Shown here: positions 25,701 to 36,500 of the stretch, one piece after another
Numbering within the stretch: position 1 is the stretch's first letter
Layout of the letters: the number at the start of each line of letters is the position of its first letter
Assembly (NCBI GenBank): GCA_021323415.1
Contig: JAJONM010000015.1
Span: forward strand, 1 to 39,132
Source of the DNA: Rickettsiaceae bacterium
GTDB taxonomy: Bacteria > Pseudomonadota > Alphaproteobacteria > Rickettsiales > UBA6187
Direction: 5' to 3'
Length of the DNA: 39,132 nucleotides
The notes under the pieces: model-generated
What the model was told of the DNA's origin: nothing
Databases searched by the model: none
Seen by the model: only the letters and a program-made list of their open reading frames with translations
Program-made: the position numbers and the translations under genes

Positions 25701-25901
25701 ATGGGACTAAAATGGCTGGATATTCAAGATATCGCAATAGAATTAGAGGATGCCCATCCAGATGCCGATAACGTTAACTTGCGCTTTACTGACCTGAAAA
25801 AATGGGTTACCGAACTGACTGATTTTGACGATGAGCCGGAAGGCTGCAATGAAAAAATTCTTGAAGCTATCCAAATGGCTTGGATAGAAGAGCGGGATTA
25901 G
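25701..25901 (+). CDS. iscX: IscX, Fe-S cluster assembly modulator
   Basis: 66 residues, the family's usual length. It begins MGLKWLDIQDIAIELEDAHP and shows the conserved acidic pattern PDADNVNLRFTDL, with a C-terminal ILEAIQMAWIEER. IscX (YfhJ) binds iron and IscS and slows Fe-S cluster assembly. In many bacteria it ends the isc operon, but here no iscS, iscU, hscA or fdx lies in the window, so it is a detached gene. GAGGACAT precedes the ATG. Its stop codon directly abuts the stop codon of the opposing 859-aa gene with no spacing. Confidence 0.92.
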   Translation: MGLKWLDIQDIAIELEDAHPDADNVNLRFTDLKKWVTELTDFDDEPEGCNEKILEAIQMAWIEERD

Positions 25902-28481
25902 CTATTCCCGCCCTTTGTGTGAATGTCCATTATCTATACGTTTAACTAAATTTTGCCAGAAAGATTTTTTCTGCTGCTGGCTATTCTCTTGGGTTTCCTT
26001 ACCCTTACCTTTAGGTTTTTTATCATTTTCAGTAAATCCAGACTCCTTTTTAGAACCTAATTTCTCTTTTATCTCTTCAACAGCCTTCTTTGACTCTTCC
26101 GTTAAATCGGCAGGTTTAAAAGGGGTGTATTCAGAATCTTTCCTATTTAGTTTATTTTCTGATTCGATTCTCACAAAATTTCTTTTTGAGCTTATCTCTG
26201 CCTGAGGCTCTACTTTTTTAGAAAATACAGGCTGTGGTTCACGCGTAATTGCTTCGCCAGTTCTATATGTTTGCGGATGGTGATTTCTTGGCTTCGACGG
26301 TGTTATAGCTTTATCTTTGGTCTCTTGATTGGCTCGATTTAAAATTGTATCATATTCACCTTTTAACTCATCAATAGACAATTTTGTTTGGCTATTTACT
26401 GATTGAACGGAAACGCCATTTCTTATTAATCCGGCTCTTGTTTTCAAGGTTGCATTTAGCGCTGTGTCTATATGCTTATCTGTTTTGCTAATACCATGTT
26501 CTTGTGCAAGATGGTCACGCAGCGGCTTTAACGGATCTTTAGTACTTTCGGATATCACAAGGCCATGTGCTGTTTCCTTACTAATCTCAATGCCATAAGT
26601 GTCTTTTACCTGGTGATACTTTATCAGTGCTTTTTGCTCTGCCATTTCTAACTTACTAAACCACTGGATTGTTTTAGCAGGCTCTTTAATAACATCTTTT
26701 CCTTCAGCAATAATATCTTTAAATTGCGCCAGTAAGGTTCCTTTTGTAAGCTCAGCATCACTTAGCTTTATGTTAAAAGCCGCTGCTTTTATAGTTTTTT
26801 CATCAAAATTTAGGGCTGGTTTTTTCCCTTCTGTTTTTTCATGCACATATGGCTTATCGATTGCATCTAGTGTTTCGTATAAAATATTTGCACGTTCATT
26901 TTTGGATAGTGTTTTATACTGGTTAGCAAAAGCCTCACTTGCATCCCTTGCAGTTTCCTCTAGCTCCTCTGCTGTTTTGCGTGTGTACTTTGGGTCTAAA
27001 GATTTTTTATTATCCCTTTCAAACACCGCCTTACGAATCTCGGGATCAACCGTAGCAGGTTCTACTTTAGACTGCTCATTTTGTTTTGATAATTCAATCT
27101 TTTCGTTTATCTGTTTAAAAGATTCGTTAATCTTTTCCCATTCAGGGCTGTTCCATGCACTTACGGCAGGAGCCTTTTCTTCTTCTGGAGTCAGATTATC
27201 TGCTCTAACCAAAGGTAGAGGTACATTTTCAGCTACAAGTCCTTTAGATTTTCTATTTTTTTCTGTAACTTTTTTAGTAGTAGAATCCTTAACCTCTTTA
27301 CTTCTGTCTGCTGCCGTTAATTCAGGCGTAGAGCTTGTTGGTGCATTTGGCGTGATAACTGATGCCGGTTTAGCTAATCCTACCGAACTTTCTGAGTCTG
27401 ATCTTGACGAAGAAGTAGATGCAGTTCGGGATGACTCTGGCGTATTAATTGCCTTCTCTTCTGGCTGAACTTCTGCAAGAATTTGTTTGAAATATTTTCC
27501 TGCTAGTTTTGTGACTGCGGCTGGCTGTGAGCCTGCCATACTAAGTGTCCTATCTATAAAAGCAGACTTGTTTTTTGGAGTCATGGCCCCAATTTCATTG
27601 CGCAAATCACTATCTATTGGTGACATACTGCCATCAATAAAATTAGCTACCTTCAGGAAGCCTTCAATAACTTTTTTGTCAGTTACTTTTACCTTGTTAT
27701 AAGAAAGGAATTTTGCACGCCTTTCTTGAACTTCATCCTGAGTATTATGTCCTACATCGGCCTCATTTAATACCTCAAGCATAGTTTTCTTAGGAGTTGA
27801 TGCCTGTTTGAATAATGTTGAAAGCCCTCTTTTCATAGGAGCACTTTCCGGAGCAGGGGTTTTTGGTCTTGCCGGTGCGGTGTTTTTCTGCGGTTCCTTT
27901 TGCGCTATTTCGGCAGTTTTCTCTGCCGCAATAGAAGATGTTACGCTTTTTGAAGGTTCTGGCTGTTTTGCTTTATCTGGTGCAATATCAAATTTAATAC
28001 CTAAAACACTTTCTGCGTATTCTGCAAACAACTTTATATGTTCAGTCCCTGAATTAGACAAATAAATTCCTTCAAATAAATATTTTGTTTCTTTATCTTT
28101 TTTTATTGCTTTTATTAAAGCTGGATCTGATTCTAGAGATGTAGTTAATTTTATGAAATCTTTTATTAATTCCCTATTGTCATCTACTGTTAATTTTTTT
28201 CTCTCTAAAAATTCAAGTCGGTTTGTCAGTGATTCTCTGTATACATTATTAGTATAAAAATATTTTTCAGCTGAAGTTCTAGAAGTAAAAACTATTTTGG
28301 TGTCCTCAGTTCCATCAAGTGGATATTTAGTACCTGCTCCTGTCTTTGATCCAGCTACTAATTCTAGTGGATATTTAGCTCCTATTTCATGATCTGTTTC
28401 TTTAATAAATTGGCTCAGTTGATCATGTATGGAAATCATATTTTTATTATTCTTACCTTTTCCGCCTTTATTTTTACTCAT
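25902..28481 (-). CDS. Large Lys/Glu/Ser-rich protein of unknown function, 859 aa
   Basis: Start supported by GGTGG-type purine sequence before the ATG at 28481. The protein is hydrophilic throughout, with no signal peptide or membrane span. Residues 1-170 look folded (a helical region with LDGTEDTKIVFTSR). About 175-230 and 345-470 are Pro/Ser/Thr/Glu/Lys-rich and probably disordered. Several helical blocks lie between and after these, and the tail from about 740 is again charged, ending in GHSHKGRE. I recognise no family. Its composition resembles the 1541-aa protein encoded just upstream on the same strand, separated by a terminator, and both look like secreted host-interaction proteins or cytoplasmic scaffold proteins. 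Role unknown. Confidence 0.75.
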   Translation of the reverse strand: MSKNKGGKGKNNKNMISIHDQLSQFIKETDHEIGAKYPLELVAGSKTGAGTKYPLDGTEDTKIVFTSRTSAEKYFYTNNVYRESLTNRLEFLERKKLTVDDNRELIKDFIKLTTSLESDPALIKAIKKDKETKYLFEGIYLSNSGTEHIKLFAEYAESVLGIKFDIAPDKAKQPEPSKSVTSSIAAEKTAEIAQKEPQKNTAPARPKTPAPESAPMKRGLSTLFKQASTPKKTMLEVLNEADVGHNTQDEVQERRAKFLSYNKVKVTDKKVIEGFLKVANFIDGSMSPIDSDLRNEIGAMTPKNKSAFIDRTLSMAGSQPAAVTKLAGKYFKQILAEVQPEEKAINTPESSRTASTSSSRSDSESSVGLAKPASVITPNAPTSSTPELTAADRSKEVKDSTTKKVTEKNRKSKGLVAENVPLPLVRADNLTPEEEKAPAVSAWNSPEWEKINESFKQINEKIELSKQNEQSKVEPATVDPEIRKAVFERDNKKSLDPKYTRKTAEELEETARDASEAFANQYKTLSKNERANILYETLDAIDKPYVHEKTEGKKPALNFDEKTIKAAAFNIKLSDAELTKGTLLAQFKDIIAEGKDVIKEPAKTIQWFSKLEMAEQKALIKYHQVKDTYGIEISKETAHGLVISESTKDPLKPLRDHLAQEHGISKTDKHIDTALNATLKTRAGLIRNGVSVQSVNSQTKLSIDELKGEYDTILNRANQETKDKAITPSKPRNHHPQTYRTGEAITREPQPVFSKKVEPQAEISSKRNFVRIESENKLNRKDSEYTPFKPADLTEESKKAVEEIKEKLGSKKESGFTENDKKPKGKGKETQENSQQQKKSFWQNLVKRIDNGHSHKGRE

Positions 28482-28654
28482 CTCAATCCACCACCTATTA
28501 ATTACTCATGTAATCATTATACCTCATAATTATAACGGAAATATTACTAATAAATGGTTAACGGCTTAAATTTAGTGGTTTTTCAAGGTTTTTTATGAGT
28601 TTTATTGAAAAAATGATAAAAATTGCTGTTTTCCCTAGGCTTTTTAGGTCGTAA

Positions 28655-28694
28655 AAAACAAAAAACCCGCCTTTTCTTATGAAAAAGCGGGTTT
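28655..28694 (-). terminator. Rho-independent terminator of the 1541-aa gene
   Basis: AAACCCG at 28663-28669 pairs with CGGGTTT at 28688-28694, extended by CCTTTTC/GAAAAAG with one mismatch and a TTAT loop. On the minus strand the stem is followed by a run of T interrupted once. It lies 18 bases after the stop codon. Confidence 0.88.
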
Positions 28695-28711
28695 GTTCAG
28701 CTAAATAGAGG

Positions 28712-31700
28712 TTATTTACTAAGTACGGATTCTTTATTTTTAGCCAATGGTTCACAAACCATATAAGTAGTTTGATCGCCATCCTTACGCCCCACCACCT
28801 TTAAATTAGTGTTTTGCTGCTCTCTTACCAAACGTGCGCAATATTTGTTAGCTTCATCTTTTGAAGTAAAAGGATCGCCGTAAAATTTTAAATTGTTTTT
28901 TACATCAACTCTTACATCAATGTTAGTATCAAGAGATTTACTTGCGCCTATTCTTGGTGATTCACCGTCTAAAGCAGTTCTTATTGAGAAACCAACAACT
29001 TCATTGGTTGTATTGTTAATGTGTCTGCGCAGAAGCAATTCTGTACCTGGATTTTTTGCCCGTAGTTCTTTAATAATTTGTTTTGCTTCAAGTATATCCT
29101 TAATGTACTGCGGCCTCTCTTCCCCGCTGTACAATACTCGTTCAAGGCTTCCCTCTGGTCTTGTCTCTTTTTGCGTAGTTAAAGAAAAAACATACGATTT
29201 AACAGATTCAACTGCATTGGAAATATTATTAGCTGTAGTTTCTATTATTTTAACTGTAGCAGGAACTGCTTTTATAAATCCATCTCTAGCAGCTTTTAGC
29301 GTTTCCTTGCTAATTTCTATTATCTTGTTAACAGCTAGTATGGCCGCTTCTAGAATAGGTGATTCTGCAGCATTTGTCTGAGGCGAACCTAAGTCGGCTC
29401 TTTCTTGGGAAGAAGAGCTGCTGGTGCTATCAGACTTTTTGCTTCTTTGTACAGATTTACTCGCCTCATCATCTGAGCTTTCTTCAGAAGAACGGGCGTT
29501 ACTACTAAAGCTGCTAGACCTGTTAATTTTTCCAGTAGGCTGTTTATTATCCTGCTGTACAGGTACAGAGGTACTAGAAACAGATTGCTTCGCAGGCTCC
29601 TCTTCACTTTCGGAGTCAAAAAAATGGTCATTAAGTTTTAATGATGGAATAGTTGCAGTAGCAGTTACTCTGGCATTGCTTCTTTGCTCTATGGCAGAAT
29701 CCGGGTATACGAATGGGTTCGTAGCAGCGCTGTACGATGCTACATTCCCATTTTGCTGTGCGGTTGCTTTAGCTTTAGGTTCTGGGGAAGCAAAATCAGG
29801 TAATATTGATTTTCTTTCACCCCTTGCAACAGTAATAACTGGAGAGTTAGGCAATTCTGGCGAATTTCTGTCTGTTAGTTCATGAATAGAACCACTTATA
29901 TTAATATTACTGCCAGAACGTACTCTATCTACTTCTTCTTTATTAGGTAAAGCACTTGTTATTACATTTTCTGGCTGTTTATTAGATATGTTTGGCGAAG
30001 GAACAGGCGTACGAACTACTACTTCATCACTTACTGATATAGAAAGCCTTGACGGAGATTCAGCTCTTGCAGGAGATTCAACTAAATTTGCTACGCTTCT
30101 TCTTTCTCTAAGGATAGGAGTTACCTTTGGTTCAGCTTTCTCTGCCGTGTTGCTAAATTCTTCAACAAGGCTGGTAGACTGCGAAGCAGCGGATAATACG
30201 CTTTCTTTTGCTGGTAAGGCGGAAAGATTAGGTGTGGATGAAGATAAGCTGCTTGCTCTTGTCTCATTCCTTGCTAGAACTTTTTTAGCTATAGTATCGG
30301 CATCGTCATTAGGTTTAATTGAACTAATACCTGATGAACTTACATCTGATTTATCACTAATTGATCTTGGCGTAGTAATACGCGGATAATCACCTTCTTC
30401 TAAGCCAGAAGGTTGCCATAATGGCCCTTCTACATCCTGCGGCACTCCTAAGGCATCCCCTAGTCTTTTAGTAGTTTGAGGAGTAAGGGTTGCTCTAATA
30501 GGGTTTTTAGGTGTTTCAAATACAGGAGTTGAACTTACTGGCCTTTCATTAGAGGTATCCTTAGCTTGTTGTTCTGTAAAATTAGAAAGGAATTTCTTTA
30601 ACAATGCTGGTGTATCTTCTGGCGAATTTCCTGTATCTTCTGAAAGGCTATTAAGTAGTTCATCAGCTGTAGCACTGTTTTTGTCTTGTTCAGCTTGTTT
30701 TTCATTGCTAACATTGGAAATTCTAGGTGATGCACTAACACCCATGCTGCTGAGCAGAGTTTTGGTGCTTCCTCTCCTTAGTAAATCTGATGTATCTACA
30801 TTATTAATTACAGGAGCATCAATTCTAGGACTTGTTTTTTCACTGTTGCTAGATTTTCTAGAGGTAGTCTCACTGCTATAGCTTTCATCGTCTGCACCAC
30901 TATCTGAGGAATGAGTTATCCTGCTGCCGCTATGCGATGAACGCGCACTTGACGACTCACTACTACTACCAGATGAGATACTGGAATTGCTGCCACGGCT
31001 ATTTATTTCAACTTCAACTGATGGACGCGATTGCACAGTTTGTTTGCTAGCTACAACATTTGGTATGGCAGAAAGTTGCCTTGCTTTTGCTGCGGCATTT
31101 TCAGTTACTATAGAACTGTTAGAATTAGTTTTTACAGGAGTACTTGGAATGCCAAGATAATCCAGGCTTTCCTGAGTATCTAATCTGCGGATTCCAGGTC
31201 TTACCACTGCCTGAGGAACGTTTACCTCTTTCTTTTCCTCACCTTCGCCAGATGAACTGCTACTTCGCTCGGAGCCACTCCATGAATCATCTTTTTCAAC
31301 TAGATTTTGTTTTATTACTGTTGATAAGCGAGGCTCAGATTTTGGTGCACTGATGCTTTCAGAAACATTGCCGTGGCTATTGCTTCTGCTTGAGCGGGCG
31401 CTTGATGATTGGCTAGGCGGATTACTTTCAGTAAAGCTCCAATCATCAAATTCATCTTTTTTGTTTGCTGAACTATCAGTAGGGGAGGCTACTTTAGCAA
31501 ATGATTCCTGTGTAACCGGTGGCGTTGGCAGCGGTTTAGGAGTAGAAGACATTCTTGCTCCCACAGAGCTACCGGCAGGTTTTATAACTGGTTTAGATGG
31601 GCTTTCTGGAGCATTTGCAGCAGCGATGGCATTTGACGGATTTAATTCACGAGCACTCTTTGCTAGACCATCGGCTAAGTCAGGATTTAGAGGAGCTGGC

Positions 31701-33337
31701 CTATCTGGGCGCTTTGGCGCATGTGCAATAACAGGTGAGCTAATAGGCGCTGCTGCTGTAGCAGATGATGTAACTGCCTGTGTATTTTGCGCGCGCGGAG
31801 ATCCCGTTGGGGAGCTATGTGGGCTTAACGAATTTCTCTTTTCTATATTATCTGTATTAAATGTTTGTAGCGATCTATTAGCAACTGTACGTCTTAATCT
31901 ACCATTTGATGAGGTTAAGTTGTCTTGAGCTACTGTACTATTTTCTGGTGTGTTGGTACTTACTGCTACTTCTGCAAATTTAGCAGGAGTTTTTGGGGAA
32001 GATTCAGATGAGCCAGATGCGTTTCTATCTGGAGAACCTTTTTGTTCAGATGATCCTTCACGTGATTCAAATTTTGATTCGATACGTGGAGAGGTTTTTA
32101 CACCATTTAAAGGATATGCTGGCCTAGAATTAGATGGTGTAGCAAAAACTGCTTGTAAACGGTCAAATATATCGTTTTTGAATCTTTGAAGTTGTGCATC
32201 TGTGAATTTAGATTTTAATGGCTCATTATTATTGTCTATTAAGCCAATGATTTTGTCGCCAACAAAGTCCTCTATGGTAAATCCTGTGCCTGGTTTTCCA
32301 ATAGATTCCTGTATAAATTTTTGTACTAGCGTTGCTAGTGCATCTCTTTGTTTTGTATTTGCTTGATTAACTAATTGAGGGTTCTGTATTGGTTTTAAGC
32401 AATCTTCACACGTTGAAATATATGATGCAATAGCTACAAATTTTTGTAAGGTATAGCTATCTTGTATAGAAGATGGCTCTTCCTTTTCCTTTCCTTTTTC
32501 GCGAGCTTTTTCGAATTGCTTTTTTGCGTCCTCTAAAGCTGCTTCATAAGTACCTCTGGCTGCTGATATAATGTTAGTTGCAGAATCGATGTTTATACTT
32601 TCTATTTCAGTTTTTGCAGCAATTACAATGCCTTTTAAAGATTCATCTTTATACCAATCTGTATTAACCGCTTCTATAGTAGATACTGCCTTTGCTTTAA
32701 AGCCAGTAGCAACTTTCTGCATCTCAGCCTTCATGCCATTTAGAGCTTCCTCTAGATTTTTTGGTTTTATTTTTCGTCTATCTTCTTCTGTTTTAGTTTT
32801 TTTACCTTCCCCCATATCATCTTCTTCAGGAAGCAGCGAGTTTACTGTTGTTATGACGTTTAATAGGGAGTCAATATTAGATAACTTAGTAAGTGCATTT
32901 CTTGCTGATGCTGCTATTAACTCTGGTGTTGCATCTTTATGCTGGCCTCTTATATCAACTGAAGACTCAAGAGATGTTACCCATGCAGCTTTTGCAGTTC
33001 TTTCGCCTAATTCTGCGTAATTAAATTTGTCTTTATCCGATTTTTCAGGTGTTTTTGCCGGTTTAGTTTGCTTTGCAACCCTAAAGTTGCTTTTTATACT
33101 GTTATGTAGCTGTATGGCATCAAGTACAAATTTTACTTCTTCTTTTGTTGCTGCAGCCACAACAGTTTTGCTTATCGCATCTTCTACCATTCCGGCAAGT
33201 ACGGTTCCTTGCTGTAACCCTAACTTTGCAATAGCAAGTTCAGATTGCATTGCTTGTGAAGTTCGCCTGTCTATAGTATAATACAGGTTATATTGGTTCA
33301 GGACATCCTGTATAACTTTCTGAGTTATTTCTTTCAT
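28712..33337 (-). CDS. Giant serine-rich disordered protein with repeated SPRI motifs, 1541 aa
   Basis: Residues 1 to about 370 are helical and Ala/Lys/Glu-rich. About 390-1270 is a long Ser/Thr/Pro/Asn/Glu-rich region with poly-Ser runs (for example SARSSRSNSHG and SSSSSQERAD) and no hydrophobic core. The C-terminal part, about 1300-1541, is again ordered, including an amphipathic helix region (AILAVNKIIEISKETLKAAR) and a YGDPFTSKDEANKYC segment. The tetrapeptide SPRI occurs four times (TSPRIESK, TSPRIDAP, ASPRISNV, ESPRIGAS), besides GSPRA. No signal peptide, membrane span or named domain. Ser-Pro-Arg sites in disordered stretches are typical eukaryotic kinase or docking motifs; a host-targeted role is inference. 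Terminated at 28655-28694. Confidence 0.75.
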   Translation of the reverse strand: MKEITQKVIQDVLNQYNLYYTIDRRTSQAMQSELAIAKLGLQQGTVLAGMVEDAISKTVVAAATKEEVKFVLDAIQLHNSIKSNFRVAKQTKPAKTPEKSDKDKFNYAELGERTAKAAWVTSLESSVDIRGQHKDATPELIAASARNALTKLSNIDSLLNVITTVNSLLPEEDDMGEGKKTKTEEDRRKIKPKNLEEALNGMKAEMQKVATGFKAKAVSTIEAVNTDWYKDESLKGIVIAAKTEIESINIDSATNIISAARGTYEAALEDAKKQFEKAREKGKEKEEPSSIQDSYTLQKFVAIASYISTCEDCLKPIQNPQLVNQANTKQRDALATLVQKFIQESIGKPGTGFTIEDFVGDKIIGLIDNNNEPLKSKFTDAQLQRFKNDIFDRLQAVFATPSNSRPAYPLNGVKTSPRIESKFESREGSSEQKGSPDRNASGSSESSPKTPAKFAEVAVSTNTPENSTVAQDNLTSSNGRLRRTVANRSLQTFNTDNIEKRNSLSPHSSPTGSPRAQNTQAVTSSATAAAPISSPVIAHAPKRPDRPAPLNPDLADGLAKSARELNPSNAIAAANAPESPSKPVIKPAGSSVGARMSSTPKPLPTPPVTQESFAKVASPTDSSANKKDEFDDWSFTESNPPSQSSSARSSRSNSHGNVSESISAPKSEPRLSTVIKQNLVEKDDSWSGSERSSSSSGEGEEKKEVNVPQAVVRPGIRRLDTQESLDYLGIPSTPVKTNSNSSIVTENAAAKARQLSAIPNVVASKQTVQSRPSVEVEINSRGSNSSISSGSSSESSSARSSHSGSRITHSSDSGADDESYSSETTSRKSSNSEKTSPRIDAPVINNVDTSDLLRRGSTKTLLSSMGVSASPRISNVSNEKQAEQDKNSATADELLNSLSEDTGNSPEDTPALLKKFLSNFTEQQAKDTSNERPVSSTPVFETPKNPIRATLTPQTTKRLGDALGVPQDVEGPLWQPSGLEEGDYPRITTPRSISDKSDVSSSGISSIKPNDDADTIAKKVLARNETRASSLSSSTPNLSALPAKESVLSAASQSTSLVEEFSNTAEKAEPKVTPILRERRSVANLVESPARAESPSRLSISVSDEVVVRTPVPSPNISNKQPENVITSALPNKEEVDRVRSGSNINISGSIHELTDRNSPELPNSPVITVARGERKSILPDFASPEPKAKATAQQNGNVASYSAATNPFVYPDSAIEQRSNARVTATATIPSLKLNDHFFDSESEEEPAKQSVSSTSVPVQQDNKQPTGKINRSSSFSSNARSSEESSDDEASKSVQRSKKSDSTSSSSSQERADLGSPQTNAAESPILEAAILAVNKIIEISKETLKAARDGFIKAVPATVKIIETTANNISNAVESVKSYVFSLTTQKETRPEGSLERVLYSGEERPQYIKDILEAKQIIKELRAKNPGTELLLRRHINNTTNEVVGFSIRTALDGESPRIGASKSLDTNIDVRVDVKNNLKFYGDPFTSKDEANKYCARLVREQQNTNLKVVGRKDGDQTTYMVCEPLAKNKESVLSK

Positions 33338-33557
33338 AATTTTCGGAATTCCTTTTTACTCAATTGGTGATCAGCTGCTTATTAATTTTAATACCTTCAT
33401 ACAACGCAAATATGAAAGTAAAATTACAAATCCAAATTATTAATTATTTTACTGTTTCTGTAAATGTTACTTTATAACAACAAATAACTAAAAAAGCTAT
33501 TATTTTCTTATATTTTCTCTTATTTTTGTTAATATTCTTTTCTTATCATTTATAAAT
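33338..33557. other. Very AT-rich divergent promoter region between the 1541-aa gene and addA
   Basis: This 220-base gap is almost entirely A and T in its right half, with no repeat, RNA or small gene that I can support. It must hold the promoters of both divergent genes. AddA has no visible Shine-Dalgarno sequence, so its start at 33558 rests on homology alone. Confidence 0.5.
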
Positions 33558-36500
33558 ATGACTTACGCACAACAATTAGCCTCAAATCCCGATAGTTCAG
33601 TATATGTATCCGCCTCAGCAGGATCGGGGAAAACCAAGGTTTTGACCGATAGGGTGCTGCGTATACTGCTTTCTGGTACGCCACCAGGCAAAATTATGTG
33701 TCTGACGTTTACCAACGCGGCGGCTGCTGAAATGGCTAATCGCATTAACAAAAGCCTTATGCAATGGGTGGTTGCGAGTGACGAAGAATTATATAAATCT
33801 GTTGCAGACCTGACCTCTAGCCAGCCATCACCAAAAATATTAGAACTGGCTCGCCGCCTGTTTGTAGAAGTGCTGGATACTCCTGACGGCCTAAAAATCC
33901 AGACTATACACTCATTTTGCCAGAACCTTATGCGCCGCTTTCCGCTAGAAGCAGGCATTCCACCGCATTTTCAGGTGGTTGACCCACGTACATCTCTGGA
34001 GCTGCTAAAAGAAGCGCGTATGCGCCTGCTGGCTGGCAATGATGAATATGATGAAAATGTTAAAAACGCTATCAATAATATCGCCTGGCGTTTGCATGAG
34101 GGTAGCTTTACTGATCTATTGAAGGAAATTACCAATGAACGCGAGAAAATTGAGTATTTGCTAAGCAAACATTTACCTGACCAAATCATTGCCAATATCT
34201 ATAAAACTCTAGGGGTAGTACAAGGCGAGACTGAATCTGGCCTGATAAAAGCCGCTTATAGAGACGGAGAATTAAGGGATAACCTTAAAAATGCCAGCCG
34301 TATATTACTTGAAGGTAGCAAAACTGATGTAGAGCGAGGCCAGATTATCGCTGATTTTATGGCCCATGAAGCCCCTGATGAAGATGCCTTTAATAACTAT
34401 AAAGAAGCTTTCCTAACAGACAAAGATGAGCCGCGCAAAAGGCTTATAACTGATGTCTTAGGGCGTGATAACCCGCATATTGCTGAAATTCTTCTGCGCC
34501 AGCAACAGCATGTAATAACACTCGATGATCGCCTAAAATCAATCCGCGTTGCCAACTTAAGCCGCGATTTATTCTATATCAGCAAGGCAATCCTTACGCT
34601 TTATAAGAAATTAAAACAAGCCAAAGCCTATCTTGATTACAACGATTTAATAATTTCCAGCAATAAATTACTGCATATGCAGGATATTGCCCCCTGGATT
34701 TTATATAAACTAGATGGCGGAATAGACCATTTGTTAGTAGATGAAGCGCAGGATACCAGCCCTGCGCAATGGCAGGTTATCGAGGCATTATGCGAAGAGT
34801 TTTTCACAGGTGAGGGAGCGGCAACTAAAAACCGCACGGTATTTATCGTAGGTGATGAAAAACAATCAATTTTCAGCTTTCAGGGAGCTGATCCGCAGGT
34901 TTTTCATAAAATGCAGGAAGTTTTTGCCGATCGCGCCGCCAATGCCCAAAAAGGATGGGAATCCATATCCCTTGATATGTCGTTCCGCTCTACTGACCCG
35001 GTTTTGCAGGCTGTCGATGCTGTGTTTGCAAGCCCCCAAATTAAATCTGCCATAACTTTTAAACTCGAGGAAATAAAGCATGTTGCCTACCGCAATCAAT
35101 ATGCTGGCCGTGTCGAGCTGTGGGATTTGGTTGAAAAAGCAGAAAAAACGGAAAGCCCACGCTGGACTATGCCAATTAGCCGGGTAGAACCTGATAATGC
35201 TAAAAAACAGCTGGCAGAAGAAATTGCAACAGCTATAAAGGATTGGCTGGATAATGGCCGCAAACTAGAGTCGCAGGGCCGGAAGATAGAACCCGGTGAT
35301 ATAATGATACTGGTGCAAAAAAGGGATGCTCTGGTTGATTATCTAGTACGGGGACTAAAAAAACGTGGAGTTCCTGTGGCTGGCGTCGATAGGATGGTGC
35401 TAACTGACCATATCGTCATCCAGGATTTGATAGCTCTAGGCAATTTTCTCCTGTTACCGCAAGATAACTTGAATTTAGCTGCATTATTAAAAAGCCCACT
35501 CATTGGCTTATCTGAGGAGCAGCTTTTTGATCTGGCGCATGGGCGGGAAGGTGTGTCCCTATGGGATAGAATCAGGAATCAGGAATCAGGAATCAAGAAT
35601 CAAGAATCAAGATTCCAGATTCCAGATTCCTGTACTTACTTATCCGAACTGCTCAGCAAAACCGATTTTCTCTCTCCGTTTGCTTTATATTCCTATGTGC
35701 TTGAGGCTAAAAGTGGCAGGAAACAATTCACCGCTCGCTTAGGTATGGAGGTTAACGATCCAATTAATGAATTCCTTTCCTTGGCTATGGATTATGAATC
35801 GTCTCATCCGCCGTCATTACAAGGCTTTCTGCACTGGCTGACTTTAGGCGATGCTGAGGTGAAGCGCGACTTGGATCAGGGGAATAACGAAGTGCGCATA
35901 ATGACTGTGCACGGTTCTAAAGGCCTGCAAGCGCCGATAGTCTTCATCCCTGATACCACTTCACTCCCCAACAACAAAACTAATAATATCTTCTGGACGA
36001 CAGATGGTGAACCAGTAATGCTATGGAGCGGGCGTAGTTCAGGTATGAATACGCTGTGCCGCAACCTTCGCGATGCAGAAAAAAATATCACTAAACAGGA
36101 ATATCTGCGCTTACTTTACGTTGCCATGACCCGTGCCGAAGACGAATTGTACATTACAGGCTATAAATCAGGAAAGGGAGTTTCTGAAGAATGCTGGTAT
36201 AATGTGATAAAAAGTGGAATAGAAAAAATCGCCGCAAAAGAAGGTGATAAATTAGTGGTTACTTCTAACCAATTGATAAATATAAGTAATGATAATATCT
36301 CGGCAGGTGCTTCTCCTAAACAAACTAGTCTACCAGAGTTTGTGACAACACCACTTCCACCAGAGCCATCGCCTTCAATCCCGCTATCCCCGTCACAAAT
36401 GGGGGAGGATACTTATGCGGTGCAATCGCCACTTAAGAGCAAGTCAGTACTCCGTGGTAAGCTAATCCATAAATTGCTGGAATATCTGCCGGATATTGCA

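Noticed and set aside
26770..27468. A 232-codon plus-strand frame opposite the 859-aa gene
   Set aside because: It is the antisense of Lys/Glu/Ser codons, giving a Ser/Phe/Leu-rich product with no family resemblance and no ribosome site; similar antisense frames lie opposite the 1541-aa gene and flgE.
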